From Brucella pecoris (GTDB lineage Bacteria; Pseudomonadota; Alphaproteobacteria; Rhizobiales; Rhizobiaceae): DNA of 64,000 bases. Position numbers and translations under genes: made by a program. Positions within the stretch are counted from its first letter, which is position 1, and the number at the start of each line of letters is the position of its first letter. Shown here one piece after another: positions 34,641 through 43,237 of the stretch. Under the pieces are notes generated by a model, which was not told the origin of the DNA, ran no database searches, and worked only from the letters and a program-made list of their open reading frames with translations. The stretch lies in NCBI RefSeq assembly GCF_006376675.1, contig NZ_VEWK01000005.1, forward strand, positions 1-64,000, written 5' to 3'.

Positions 34641-36542
34641 ATGAAGACTTCGATAGCAACCGTCTCCATCAGTGGCGATCTCCAGCAGAAACTGGGGGCC
34701 ATCGCCAAAGCTGGGTTCGACGGGGTGGAGATTTTCGAGAACGATTTTCTCACCTTTGACGAAAGCCCGCGTCAGGTGGGCCAGATGGCGCGCGACCTCG
34801 GTCTGGAGATCACGCTTTTCCAGCCATTCCGTGATTTCGAGGGCATGCCGGAACCTTTGCGCAGCCGCACTTTCGACCGGGCGGAACGCAAGTTCGACCT
34901 GATGCAGGAGCTGGGCACCGATCTCGTTCTGGTCTGCTCCAACGTGTCGCCAGCCGCCATTGGCGGCATCGACCGCGCTGCGGACGATTTTCGCGAGCTT
35001 GGCGAAAGGGCGGCGCGGCGCAATCTGCGCGTCGGTTATGAAGCGCTCGCCTGGGGACGCCATATCAGCGACCACCGCGATGCGTGGGAGATCGTGCGCC
35101 GTGCCGATCATCCCAATGTCGGCCTCATCCTCGACAGTTTTCATACGCTGGCACGCAAGATCGACGTGAATTCGATCCGCTCCATTCCGAAGGACAAGCT
35201 TTTCATCATCCAGATGGCCGATGCGCCGCTGATCGACATGGATCTGCTTTACTGGAGCCGCCATTATCGCAACATGCCGGGCGAGGGCGACCTGCCGGTG
35301 CTGGATTTCATGCGTGCCGTGGCTGCGACCGGCTATGACGGCTATTTCTCGCTCGAAATCTTCAACGACCAGTTCCGTGGCGGATCGCCAGCCACGATCG
35401 CTGCGGACGGACGCCGTTCGCTGGTCTATCTCGGTGATCAGGTTCGCCGGATCGAGCCGGACAACAAGCTGACGGTTGCCGCCATGCCGCCCCGCGCAAA
35501 GGTGCATCGTGTGGGCTTTGTCGAGTTTGCCACCCATGCCGATGATGCCGAAAGGCTGGTTTCCGCCGTTGGTGCACTGGGTTTTCGGCTGGCCGGAAAG
35601 CATCGCTCGAAAGAGGTCGCGCTCTACCGGCAGGGCGACATCAACCTCGTCATCAATACGGATACGCGCGGCTTCGCAAGCTCGGCCTATGCCGTTCATG
35701 GCACTGCTGCCTACGCAATGGGGCTGGTCGTGGACGATGCGGCTGAAGCTCATGTCCGCGCCGTCGCCATGGGCGCGGAGAGTTTTGAACAACCACTCGA
35801 TCCGGGCGAAATCGGTATGCCCGCCATTCGTGGTGTTGGCGGCGGATTGGTTTACTTCCTCGATGAGAAGACCGATCTCGGTCGCATCTTCGATATCGAG
35901 TTCGAGCCGGTTGCAGGAAATGATACCGGGACCGGCGTCGGCCTCACCCATATCGATCACGTTGCCCAGACGATGAAGTTCGATGAGCTTCTGACCTGGC
36001 TGCTCTTCTATACCTCGCTCACGGAATCGCGGAAATCGCCCATGGTCGATATCGTCGATCCGGGCGGCGTCGTGCGCAGTCAGGTGGTGGAAAACGACGA
36101 GGGAACGCTACGCATCACGCTCAACGGCGCGGAAAATCGCCGGACGCTGGCAGGTCGCTTCATTGCTGAAACCTTCGGTTCGGGCATCCAGCATCTGGCC
36201 TTTGCCACGGATGATATCTTTGCGACGGCTGCGGCCTTGCGCGACAACGGCTTCCACACGCTGGAAATCTCACCGAATTATTATGACGATCTGGAAGCGC
36301 GACTTGGTCTCGATCCCGAATTCACTGACCGGCTCAAGGCCGCGAACGTGCTTTATGATCGCGACGAGAGCGGGGAATATTTCCAGCTTTATAGCCCGAC
36401 CGACGATCAGGGTTTCTTTTTCGAAGTCGTACAGAGGCGAGGTTACAAGGGATATGGCGCAGCCAATGCGATCTTCCGCATTGCCGCGCTGCGACGCTAC
36501 ATGCGCCCGGCGGGCATGCCGAAAAGTGCTGCTGCACTCTGA
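34641..36542 (+). CDS. quiC: 3-Dehydroshikimate dehydratase fused to HPPD-like domain (QuiC type)
   Basis: A 633-residue two-domain protein. Residues 1-275 are a TIM-barrel sugar-isomerase-like domain (FDGVEIFENDF, VGLILDSFHTLAR, GYDGYFSLEIFNDQF), the 3-dehydroshikimate dehydratase part that forms protocatechuate. Residues 285-620 are a VOC/4-hydroxyphenylpyruvate-dioxygenase-like domain with metal-ligand candidates in THIDHVAQ, GIQHLAFAT and FFFEVVQRRGYKGYGAAN. This fusion is known from Pseudomonas QuiC, where the second domain is not needed for dehydration. Neighbouring TRAP and shikimate dehydrogenase genes support quinate/shikimate catabolism. Protocatechuate genes are not in this window. 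Confidence 0.88.
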   Translation: MKTSIATVSISGDLQQKLGAIAKAGFDGVEIFENDFLTFDESPRQVGQMARDLGLEITLFQPFRDFEGMPEPLRSRTFDRAERKFDLMQELGTDLVLVCSNVSPAAIGGIDRAADDFRELGERAARRNLRVGYEALAWGRHISDHRDAWEIVRRADHPNVGLILDSFHTLARKIDVNSIRSIPKDKLFIIQMADAPLIDMDLLYWSRHYRNMPGEGDLPVLDFMRAVAATGYDGYFSLEIFNDQFRGGSPATIAADGRRSLVYLGDQVRRIEPDNKLTVAAMPPRAKVHRVGFVEFATHADDAERLVSAVGALGFRLAGKHRSKEVALYRQGDINLVINTDTRGFASSAYAVHGTAAYAMGLVVDDAAEAHVRAVAMGAESFEQPLDPGEIGMPAIRGVGGGLVYFLDEKTDLGRIFDIEFEPVAGNDTGTGVGLTHIDHVAQTMKFDELLTWLLFYTSLTESRKSPMVDIVDPGGVVRSQVVENDEGTLRITLNGAENRRTLAGRFIAETFGSGIQHLAFATDDIFATAAALRDNGFHTLEISPNYYDDLEARLGLDPEFTDRLKAANVLYDRDESGEYFQLYSPTDDQGFFFEVVQRRGYKGYGAANAIFRIAALRRYMRPAGMPKSAAAL

Positions 36543-36560
36543 ACGCTGAAGGGGGGGACT

Positions 36561-37211
36561 ATGGCAAAGGCACTCGCCAAGGCGCAGCCGCGCAAGAACG
36601 ATCCCGACGCAACGCGCGAGAACATTCTCGACATTGCGGCGCGGGAGTTCGTGGCATCGGGGTTTTCCGGCGCGCGCGTGGATGAAATCGCGGCGCAGAC
36701 CCGCACGTCCAAGCGCATGATCTACTACTATTTCGGCAGCAAGGACGGGCTGTATCTTGCCGTGCTGGAACGGGCCTACGGCAAGATACGCACACTTGAA
36801 AGCTCGTTGTCGCTTGACGATCAGGACCCGGAATCTGCCATGCGCAGTCTGGTGGAAAGCACTTTCGATCACGATGATGCCAATCCGGATTTCGTGCGGC
36901 TCGTCGCGGTGGAAAACATTCACCGCGCCGAACATATGGAGCGCTCCGATGTTCTGTCGCGCCAGAATGTAACCATTCTGCAAACGATCGAGAAAATCCT
37001 TGAGCGCGGTCGTGAGCAGGGCGTTTTTCAACGACGCATTTCCGCGCTCGACCTTCACATGCTGATCAGCGCGCAGTGCTTTTTCCGCGTGTCCAACAGG
37101 CATACGTTCGGCGCGATCTTCGGTACCGACCTGATGGCGTCCGACGTGAAGGCTCGGCATCGCCGCCTGATCAGCGACACGATCATCGCCCTTTTGAAAA
37201 GCCCTGAATAA
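36561..37211 (+). CDS. TetR-family regulator of the quinate/shikimate-type cluster
   Basis: A 216-residue regulator. The N-terminal HTH is VDEIAAQTRTSKRMIYYYFGSKDGLY (about residues 35-60). The C-terminal ligand domain is helical and contains FRVSNRHTFGAIFG, seen in regulators of aromatic-acid pathways. It is placed inside the operon between the dehydratase and the dehydrogenase, so it likely controls the cluster and its own expression. The CTAAC-N2-GTTAG palindrome at 31324 is a candidate site. Confidence 0.9.
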   Translation: MAKALAKAQPRKNDPDATRENILDIAAREFVASGFSGARVDEIAAQTRTSKRMIYYYFGSKDGLYLAVLERAYGKIRTLESSLSLDDQDPESAMRSLVESTFDHDDANPDFVRLVAVENIHRAEHMERSDVLSRQNVTILQTIEKILERGREQGVFQRRISALDLHMLISAQCFFRVSNRHTFGAIFGTDLMASDVKARHRRLISDTIIALLKSPE

Positions 37212-37268
37212 TTGGCAGGCTAAGCTTGATTTGGGATCGGCGTGGTCCGATCCTGCGGAGAATAAGAA

Positions 37269-38138
37269 TTGAGAAGTGAAGTGACCAAGCGTCGTGTGCA
37301 TGTGGGTCTAATCGGCGCAAATATTCAGCGTTCACTCTCGCCTGCTATGCATATGCGGGAAGGCGAAGCCGCAGGGCTGGCCTATCGCTACGATATTATC
37401 GATATCGCCGAAAACGGACGTTCGGCACGTGATCTTCCGGTCCTTGTCGCAGAGGCTGAAGCTGCGGGATTTGCCGGGCTCAATATCACGCATCCCTGCA
37501 AGCAGGCTGCGGTGGCGCTGGTCGATGAACTCTCCCCCCATGCTTTGGCCTTGCAATCGATCAATACGGTGGTGTTTTCCGATGGCAGGCGCATCGGTCA
37601 CAACACCGACTGGTGGGGCTATGCGGAAGGGTTTCGCCGCGGTCTGCCGGGCGCATCGCTAGAGCGTGTCGTGCTGCTTGGGGCAGGCGGGGCAGGTGTC
37701 GCCGTTGCCTATGCGCTGGCGGAAATGGGCGCGCGGGAGGTCCATATCTTCGACCTCGACCCCACGAAGGTCGATGCGGTAATCGGCAAACTTGTTTCCG
37801 TGCAGCCGCAATGCAGTTTCGTTGCCGGGGCTGATCTGGCGGAAACACTGGCAGGCGCGTCCGGTCTGGTCCACGCAACGCCGACGGGCATGGACGCGCA
37901 TCCGGGTCTGCCGCTTGCGCCAGCATTGGTGCAGTCGCATCTCTGGGTTTCGGATATTGTCTATTTTCCTTTGCAGACGGCGCTGGTTCTGCTTGCCAAA
38001 GAGCAGGGATGTCGGGTGCTCGATGGGGGCGGGATGGCCGTGTTTCAGGCGGTCGGTGCCTTCGAACTCTTCAGCGGCATCAAGGCCGATCCGGACCGGA
38101 TGCTTGCCCATTTTGCGCGGTTGCAAGCACGGGGCTAG
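37269..38138 (+). CDS. Shikimate/quinate dehydrogenase (AroE/YdiB/QsuD family)
   Basis: Oxidises shikimate or quinate to the 3-dehydro form with NAD(P). The 289-residue protein has SLSPAM for the substrate carboxylate, NITHPCKQA with the catalytic lysine near residue 79, the catalytic aspartate in GHNTDWWGY near 116, the Rossmann loop VVLLGAGGAGVAVA and HATPTGMDAHPGLPL. The ITHPxKQ variant of the usual NVTxPxK, and the context, favour a catabolic quinate/shikimate enzyme over the biosynthetic AroE. Start is uncertain between TTG 37269 and GTG 37281. A small GGATCGG hairpin (37234-37253) precedes it. The TAG stop lies in repeat D. Confidence 0.88.
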   Translation: MRSEVTKRRVHVGLIGANIQRSLSPAMHMREGEAAGLAYRYDIIDIAENGRSARDLPVLVAEAEAAGFAGLNITHPCKQAAVALVDELSPHALALQSINTVVFSDGRRIGHNTDWWGYAEGFRRGLPGASLERVVLLGAGGAGVAVAYALAEMGAREVHIFDLDPTKVDAVIGKLVSVQPQCSFVAGADLAETLAGASGLVHATPTGMDAHPGLPLAPALVQSHLWVSDIVYFPLQTALVLLAKEQGCRVLDGGGMAVFQAVGAFELFSGIKADPDRMLAHFARLQARG

Positions 38139-38243
38139 AGCATAATCCGACCGGAGTGAAACGAGGATCGATAAGATTATGCTAGAAGAAATAGAAGAAG
38201 TTAGAGCGCCGATCTGATGCAATCAGATCGAAACGCGCTCTAA
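38136..38243. repeat. Palindromic repeat element D (modules 3+2, reversed relative to C)
   Basis: Begins with the TAG stop of the dehydrogenase gene. AGCATAATCCGACCGGAGTG and the following AAACGAGGATCG match module 3 of element C in reverse, followed by module 2 (GAGCGCCGATCTGAT...ATCAGATCG). Confidence 0.82.
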
Positions 38244-38269
38244 ACCTGTTTCCAGCCTGCCATTCGCAA

Positions 38270-38297
38270 GGTGCGCCCGTCCCCGGCGCACCTTTTT
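38270..38297 (+). terminator. Rho-independent terminator of the quinate/shikimate-type cluster
   Basis: GGTGCGCC (38270-38277) pairs with GGCGCACC (38285-38292), followed by T5. It comes after repeat D, so that repeat is not itself the main terminator. Confidence 0.88.
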
Positions 38298-38451
38298 ATA
38301 TTCAGAGGCCTTCAGAATCGACGACGCGTCGCCGCAAAATCGTTCATTAAAAATATTCAGATTGTTGACAATATTTCGAGTGCGTGTTTAGCTTAATATA
38401 TCCTTTCTCCGCCAAATGAGGGAAAGGTGAAGCTAATTAAGGGGAACTAAA
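38298..38451 (+). promoter_or_regulatory. Promoter region of the branched-chain/amide ABC operon
   Basis: TTGACA at 38365-38370 with TAGCTT 18 bases later is a plausible sigma-70 promoter. Inverted arms AAATATT (38351-38357) and AATATTT (38370-38376) overlap the -35 box and could be an operator, perhaps for the GntR protein at 44155. Confidence 0.45.
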
Positions 38452-39657
38452 ATGATCAATAGACGCGCAGTTGTTAAGACTGCGGCGCTAGGCGCCGTTT
38501 CTATATTTGCGCTCATGTCCGCATCGGCCTCCCAGGCTGCGGACAAGGAGTTGAAGATCGGTTTCGTCGGTGTCACCAGCGGCCCTGCAGCGGCCTGGGG
38601 TACATCCAATGTTCGCTCGATGCAGGTTCGCGCCGACTGGCTCAATGAGCAGGGCGGCGTAAAGATCGGTGATGACACCTACAAGATCAAGGTGGTTACC
38701 TTCGACGACCAGAAGGACCCGAAGCGCGCCATCGCCGGTATGGAAAAGATGGCTCAGGAAGGCGTCCATTACGTGGTCGGCCCGAATGTCGATGACGGCG
38801 CTGCTGCTGTCCGCCCGGTCGCGGAAGCCAAGGGCATCATCTATTTCCCTTATTCCTTCCCGAAGGAACTCTATACGCCGCCGGCATCCAATGCTGTTCT
38901 CGGCATGATCGCCAATTACCAGTCAGGACCGGCGATCTATAAATATCTCAAGGAAAACAAAGGCATCAAGACGGTGGCCTTCGTGGCGGCCAATGAATCT
39001 GATCCGCTCAGCCAGCGCGACAGCGGTATCGAGGCGGCCAAGGCGCTTGGTCTCGAAGTGGTTTCGACCAACGATGCCTATCAGAATGACACGCGCGACT
39101 TCACACCTGTTCTGACGCCGATCGTCATGCAGAAGCCGGACCTGCTGGTGCTGTCGGGCGTTGCGCCTGGTAATGCGCCGCTGCTCATCCGCGCTGCGCG
39201 CGAACTTGGTTATCAGGGCTTCATTTCCACAGAAACCGCGCAGGATGCCAAGGTTCTGGAGGAAGGTGCAGGCGAACTCGCCAATGGCTTCATCTCGGTC
39301 GGCGGCGCTTCCACGCCGGAAATCGCATCTGACACCATGAAGGAATTTGTCGACCGTTATACCAAGGCCTATGGAGAATATAACGACGAGTCCAATACCA
39401 AGGTCTATGCACTCGAATATATCGTCGAAACAATCAAGGCCAATCCGGCGGCCATCGACAATGTCGAGGAATTCAAGAAGACGATGGACGCGTTCTCTGC
39501 GCCCAATCCTTTCGTCAAAGGTGATGGCGACGGTTCCAAGCTGACCTATGTCGGCACCTCTTCTTTCACGCAGAAGCGCCAGATCGGCATTCCAATGGTT
39601 GTGACAGAATACAAGGACGGCAAGTTCGAAACGCTTTTCGTCGGCCAGGTCGATTAG
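38452..39657 (+). CDS. Branched-chain amino-acid/amide ABC transporter substrate-binding protein
   Basis: Periplasmic Leu/Ile/Val-binding-type receptor of 401 residues. The leader MINRRAVVKTAALGAVS is a hydrophobic signal peptide ending near SASQA-ADKELK. The core has LKIGFVGVTSGPAAAWG, FDDQKDPKRAIAGMEKM and VVGPNVDDGAAAV. AAGGGGAAC precedes the ATG. The downstream racemase-type gene hints at an amide, hydantoin or amino-acid ligand; leucine specificity should not be assumed. Confidence 0.92.
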   Translation: MINRRAVVKTAALGAVSIFALMSASASQAADKELKIGFVGVTSGPAAAWGTSNVRSMQVRADWLNEQGGVKIGDDTYKIKVVTFDDQKDPKRAIAGMEKMAQEGVHYVVGPNVDDGAAAVRPVAEAKGIIYFPYSFPKELYTPPASNAVLGMIANYQSGPAIYKYLKENKGIKTVAFVAANESDPLSQRDSGIEAAKALGLEVVSTNDAYQNDTRDFTPVLTPIVMQKPDLLVLSGVAPGNAPLLIRAARELGYQGFISTETAQDAKVLEEGAGELANGFISVGGASTPEIASDTMKEFVDRYTKAYGEYNDESNTKVYALEYIVETIKANPAAIDNVEEFKKTMDAFSAPNPFVKGDGDGSKLTYVGTSSFTQKRQIGIPMVVTEYKDGKFETLFVGQVD

Positions 39658-39673
39658 CCAACAGGCCCGAACA

Positions 39674-39708
39674 GCCCGAAGCGGAGCAGGAATATTTCCG
39701 CTTCGGGC
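39674..39708 (+). other. Long hairpin between receptor and permease genes
   Basis: Perfect 12-base arms GCCCGAAGCGGA (39674-39685) and its complement (39697-39708), loop of 11, no T run. It probably protects the upstream receptor mRNA or lowers readthrough, giving more receptor than permease. Confidence 0.65.
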
Positions 39709-39790
39709 CTCCCAATCGTCAGGAACTGTTACGAAGTTTCGGGCTTGCCCTTGAGCTTGCCTGACACTTCGCACGAGGGAGTTTGCCTTC

Positions 39791-40657
39791 ATGGAACAAG
39801 TGATAGCCAATGGGCTATATCTGGGTGCGCAATATGCACTGATCGCGTTGGGACTGACGCTGATCTTCGCGCTCATGAACGTCCTTAACTTTGCGCACGG
39901 CCAGATGTATGTGCTGGGCGGCTTCGTCACCTATACGGTTTACGGGCAGCTCGGCCTGCCGTTTGTTGTCGCTCTTCTGGCTTCCGCCGTCACATTGATG
40001 ATCGTCGGTGCGCTGATTGAAAAGTTTCTCTTCAGACCGGTCATCAAGCGAAGTCTGCGCGATGAAAGCACGATGCTGCTCGCAGCCGCTGTCGCCTTTT
40101 TCCTTGATGCGGTGATCCTGCTTTTGTTCGGCGAAAAACAGCGCGGCGTGCCGAAGATCGTCAATGGCGTCTTCGTGTCCGACTGGCTGATCATGCCTTA
40201 TGACCGCATCCTGATCGGTGTGCTTGCGGTGGTGTTCATCGCAGCCTTCGTTCTTTTCATGCAGTACACAAAACCCGGTCGCGCGATGCGCGCGCTCGCC
40301 CAGGACCGCGTGGCCGCGCAGTTGATGGGCGTGAATGTCGACCGTTATTCCATGATAGGCTTCGCGCTGGGGGCAATGCTTGCGGGGCTGGTCGGTGGAT
40401 TGTTGGTCGCCATTACCGGCGTTAATTCCGGCATTGGTGGCGCCATTTCCATCAAGGCCTTCATGATGGTGATGATCGGTGGCGCTGGCGTCGTCAGCGG
40501 TGCCATTGCCGGCGGCTTCATCCTGGGCATGATGGAATCCGTCGGTTTGACGGTGCTGCGTTCCTATGGCGACATCACCTATCTCGTCATCTTCGCCGCA
40601 TTGATGGTTTTCCTGAGCATCCGTCCGAACGGGCTCATGGGCAAGCCTTGGGGTTGA
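39791..40657 (+). CDS. Branched-chain amino-acid-type ABC permease (LivH family)
   Basis: Membrane subunit of 288 residues with about eight helices. Family landmarks are GLTLIFALMNVLNFAHGQMYVLGGF near residue 20 and RAMRALAQDRVAAQLMGVNVDR near residue 165. It starts a tight block of permease and ATPase genes (10-base gap, 4-base overlap, 2-base gap), and is separated from the receptor by a hairpin. Confidence 0.94.
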   Translation: MEQVIANGLYLGAQYALIALGLTLIFALMNVLNFAHGQMYVLGGFVTYTVYGQLGLPFVVALLASAVTLMIVGALIEKFLFRPVIKRSLRDESTMLLAAAVAFFLDAVILLLFGEKQRGVPKIVNGVFVSDWLIMPYDRILIGVLAVVFIAAFVLFMQYTKPGRAMRALAQDRVAAQLMGVNVDRYSMIGFALGAMLAGLVGGLLVAITGVNSGIGGAISIKAFMMVMIGGAGVVSGAIAGGFILGMMESVGLTVLRSYGDITYLVIFAALMVFLSIRPNGLMGKPWG

Positions 40658-40667
40658 GGGGGCAATC

Positions 40668-41648
40668 ATGACAAAGACAACAAAGCTTATCGGCGTCGCT
40701 GCCTTTCTGGCCCTGATCTTCATCGGTATTCCGGTCCTGATCGAGGCAACCGGACGGCACGATCTCTATTACACACTGACTTCGGTGGCGCTTCTCTCCA
40801 TCGCCAGCAGCGGTGTGTGGCTCACCTTCTATATCGGTCGCATTAATATCGGCCAGGGTGCTTATGCTCTCATGGGTGGCTATGTCTCGGCGATCCTGAT
40901 GGTGAAATATGGCGTTTCCTTCTGGCTGACGCTTCCCATTGCCGGGCTGTTCTGCGCCTTCGCCAGCATCCTGATCGGCTTGCCGATCCTGCGACTTCGC
41001 GGCGTCTATTTCGCCATGGTCACACTGGTTCTGACCGAAGTTGTCCGTCTTCTGGCCATGGCACTGCCCATCACCAACGGCGCCAAGGGCATGGTCAGCA
41101 TTCCGATGCCGGGTGGTATATCGCTGTTCGGCCTGACCATCCTGCCGGATTTCGCAACGCTGCAGAACCCGCGCGCGGCCTTCTATTTCGTCTCCATCGT
41201 GCTGATGGTGCTGTGCTTTGCGGGGCTTTATCGCCTCATCAATTCGCGCATCGGCGGTCTTTGCCAGTCGTTGCAACAGAATGAGGAACTTGCTTCGTCG
41301 ATTGGCGTCAACATCACCAATCTGCGTGTGCTGGCCTATGCGATTTCGTCCTTCCTCGGCGGGCTCGGTGGTGCGATGTTCGTTGCTATCTCGCAGTCGA
41401 TCTACCCGTCGAGCTTCACAGTCACGGATTCGGTCAATTTCATGCTCAACTGCTTCCTGGGCGGGCTCGGCTATGTGTTCGGTCCGATCGTCGGAACCTT
41501 CGTCCTCTATTTCGGCTGGGACTTCCTGTTCCAGACCGGCAAGTTCCAGCTTCTCATCTTCTCCAGCGTCCTCATCATCCTGATGCTGTTCCTGCCGAAC
41601 GGGCTTCTCAGCCTCAGACTGACCGGAAAAAAGGGAGCAGGATCATGA
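40668..41648 (+). CDS. Branched-chain amino-acid-type ABC permease (LivM family)
   Basis: Membrane subunit of 326 residues. ISSGVWLTFYIGRINIGQGAYALMGGY (around residue 55) is the LivM counterpart of the LivH N-A-H-G loop. CQSLQQNEELASSIGVNITNLRVLAYAISS corresponds to the cytoplasmic coupling loop. It overlaps the LivG gene by 4 bases. Confidence 0.93.
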   Translation: MTKTTKLIGVAAFLALIFIGIPVLIEATGRHDLYYTLTSVALLSIASSGVWLTFYIGRINIGQGAYALMGGYVSAILMVKYGVSFWLTLPIAGLFCAFASILIGLPILRLRGVYFAMVTLVLTEVVRLLAMALPITNGAKGMVSIPMPGGISLFGLTILPDFATLQNPRAAFYFVSIVLMVLCFAGLYRLINSRIGGLCQSLQQNEELASSIGVNITNLRVLAYAISSFLGGLGGAMFVAISQSIYPSSFTVTDSVNFMLNCFLGGLGYVFGPIVGTFVLYFGWDFLFQTGKFQLLIFSSVLIILMLFLPNGLLSLRLTGKKGAGS

Positions 41649-42424
41649 GCGAGCTTCTGGAAGTCAAAAACCTGACCAAACGTTTCGGCGGTCTGGTGGC
41701 GGTCAACGATGTCTCCTTTTCGGTGCGCGAAAAGGAAATCCTGTCGGTCATCGGGCCGAATGGCGCGGGCAAGTCCACGCTATTCAAGCTGATCGCCTCA
41801 TTTCTCAATCCCACGACCGGCGAAGTCCGCTTCAAGGGTGAGCGCATTTCGGGTCTGGCACCGCATATCGTGGCGCGAAAGGGCGTGGTGCGCACCTTCC
41901 AGGAAACGACGATCTTCAAGGGCATGACGGTGCGCGACAATGTGATTGTCGGTCACCATCTGCGCGCCAAGGCGAGTTTCCTCGGTTGTTATGTGGGGTC
42001 GAGCCTTGCCCGCCGGGATCAGGAGGAATTCGGGCGTTCCGCCGATGAAATCTTGCAGTTTCTGGGCCTGTGGAAGCAGCGGGATGAAGTTGCGCAAAAC
42101 CTGCCGCATGGCCATTTGCGTGCGCTCGGTATCGCCATTGGTCTGGCGACGGAACCGAAGATATTGCTTCTGGATGAACCTTTTGCCGGAATGAACCACG
42201 ACGAAACCGTCAAGGCCGTGGAAATGGTGCGCGCGGTCCGTGACCGGGGTGTCACGGTGCTGCTGGTGGAGCATGACATGCCGGCGGTGATGAATATTTC
42301 CGACAGGATCGTCGTCATCAATTTCGGGCAGAAGATCGCGGAAGGAACGCCGAAGCAAATCCAGGAGAACGAGAAGGTGATCGAAGCCTATCTCGGCGCA
42401 GAAGACGAAACGATTGGATACTGA
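41645..42424 (+). CDS. Branched-chain amino-acid-type ABC ATPase (LivG family)
   Basis: ATPase of 259 residues: Walker A GPNGAGKSTLFK near residue 38, Walker B ILLLDEPFAGMNHDE, switch VEHDMPAVM, and the C-terminal EAYLGAE tail that is diagnostic for LivG. The signature region reads LPHGHLRALGIAIGLA, where the family has LSYGxQRRLEIARAL. The LSGG-like Ser and Gly are therefore changed to Pro-His-Gly, which may affect ATP use but is seen in place of a clear motif with the rest intact. Confidence 0.92.
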   Translation: MSELLEVKNLTKRFGGLVAVNDVSFSVREKEILSVIGPNGAGKSTLFKLIASFLNPTTGEVRFKGERISGLAPHIVARKGVVRTFQETTIFKGMTVRDNVIVGHHLRAKASFLGCYVGSSLARRDQEEFGRSADEILQFLGLWKQRDEVAQNLPHGHLRALGIAIGLATEPKILLLDEPFAGMNHDETVKAVEMVRAVRDRGVTVLLVEHDMPAVMNISDRIVVINFGQKIAEGTPKQIQENEKVIEAYLGAEDETIGY

Positions 42425-42426
42425 CC

Positions 42427-43149
42427 ATGGCAGAGCTTCTCAAAGTTTCCGATGCCGAACTCTATTACGATCACGTCTATGCGCTGAAAGGTGTTTCGCT
42501 CAGCGTTCAGGAGGGAGAGACGGTCGCGCTGATCGGTGCCAACGGTGCAGGCAAATCCTCGATCCTGCGGGCGATCACAGGGCTGAAAAAGATCCGCAAG
42601 GGCGAAATCCATTATGAGGGTCGCCGGATCGACGGCACGCGGTCGGATGAGATCGTGAGGATGGGGATTGCCATGGTGCCAGAAGGCCGCCGTGTCTTTC
42701 CCTATATGAGCGTGCGCGACAATCTGATGATGGGAGCGTTCACCCGCTCCAGCAAGGCGGATATCGCCAATACGCTGGAGATGGTTCTGGGACGGTTCCC
42801 GCGCCTGAAAGAGCGCTATTCGCAGGCTGCGGGCACGATGAGCGGCGGCGAGCAGCAGATGCTGGTCATCGGGCGCGCGCTCATGGCCAAGCCAAAGCTC
42901 CTGCTGCTGGACGAGCCGTCTCTCGGGGTCGCGCCCAAGCTGGTGCAGGACATCGCCCGTTCAATCGTTGCCATCAATCGCGACGAAAAGGTGAGCGTTC
43001 TTCTGGTGGAGCAGAATTCGCGTATGGCGCTCCGCATTTCGCAGCGCGCTTATGCCCTGACGACCGGAAAGATTGTCCTGTCCGGCAATTCGGAAGAACT
43101 GGCGACGGACGACCGGGTCAAGAAACTCTATCTGGGCGGGGAAATCTGA
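42427..43149 (+). CDS. Branched-chain amino-acid-type ABC ATPase (LivF family)
   Basis: ATPase of 240 residues: Walker A GANGAGKSSILR near residue 38, VPEGRRVFPYMSVRDNL, signature MSGGEQQMLVIGRALMA, Walker B LLLLDEPSLGVAP, switch VEQNSRMAL and C-terminal YLGGEI typical of LivF. It starts 2 bases after LivG. Here, unlike in LivG, the signature is fully conserved. Confidence 0.95.
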   Translation: MAELLKVSDAELYYDHVYALKGVSLSVQEGETVALIGANGAGKSSILRAITGLKKIRKGEIHYEGRRIDGTRSDEIVRMGIAMVPEGRRVFPYMSVRDNLMMGAFTRSSKADIANTLEMVLGRFPRLKERYSQAAGTMSGGEQQMLVIGRALMAKPKLLLLDEPSLGVAPKLVQDIARSIVAINRDEKVSVLLVEQNSRMALRISQRAYALTTGKIVLSGNSEELATDDRVKKLYLGGEI

Positions 43150-43169
43150 CCGGCTGAGCTACGACTAGG

Positions 43170-43193
43170 CAGAGCGTCGTTCCTGACGCTCTG
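43170..43193 (+). other. Intercistronic hairpin after the LivF gene
   Basis: CAGAGCGTC (43170-43178) pairs with GACGCTCTG (43185-43193), loop of 6, no T run. Possible mRNA end or weak terminator before the racemase gene. Confidence 0.5.
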
Positions 43194-43237
43194 GACCATC
43201 CAGAACGAAAACAAACATTTCGATGGTTCGAGGAAAA

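Noticed and set aside
34461..35960. Open frame of 499 codons on the - strand
   Set aside because: Antisense to the QuiC-like gene; no domain or ribosome-binding site.
38136..38243. Repeat D as the terminator of the dehydrogenase gene
   Set aside because: A canonical hairpin with T5 follows at 38270-38297, so the repeat is not needed for termination.
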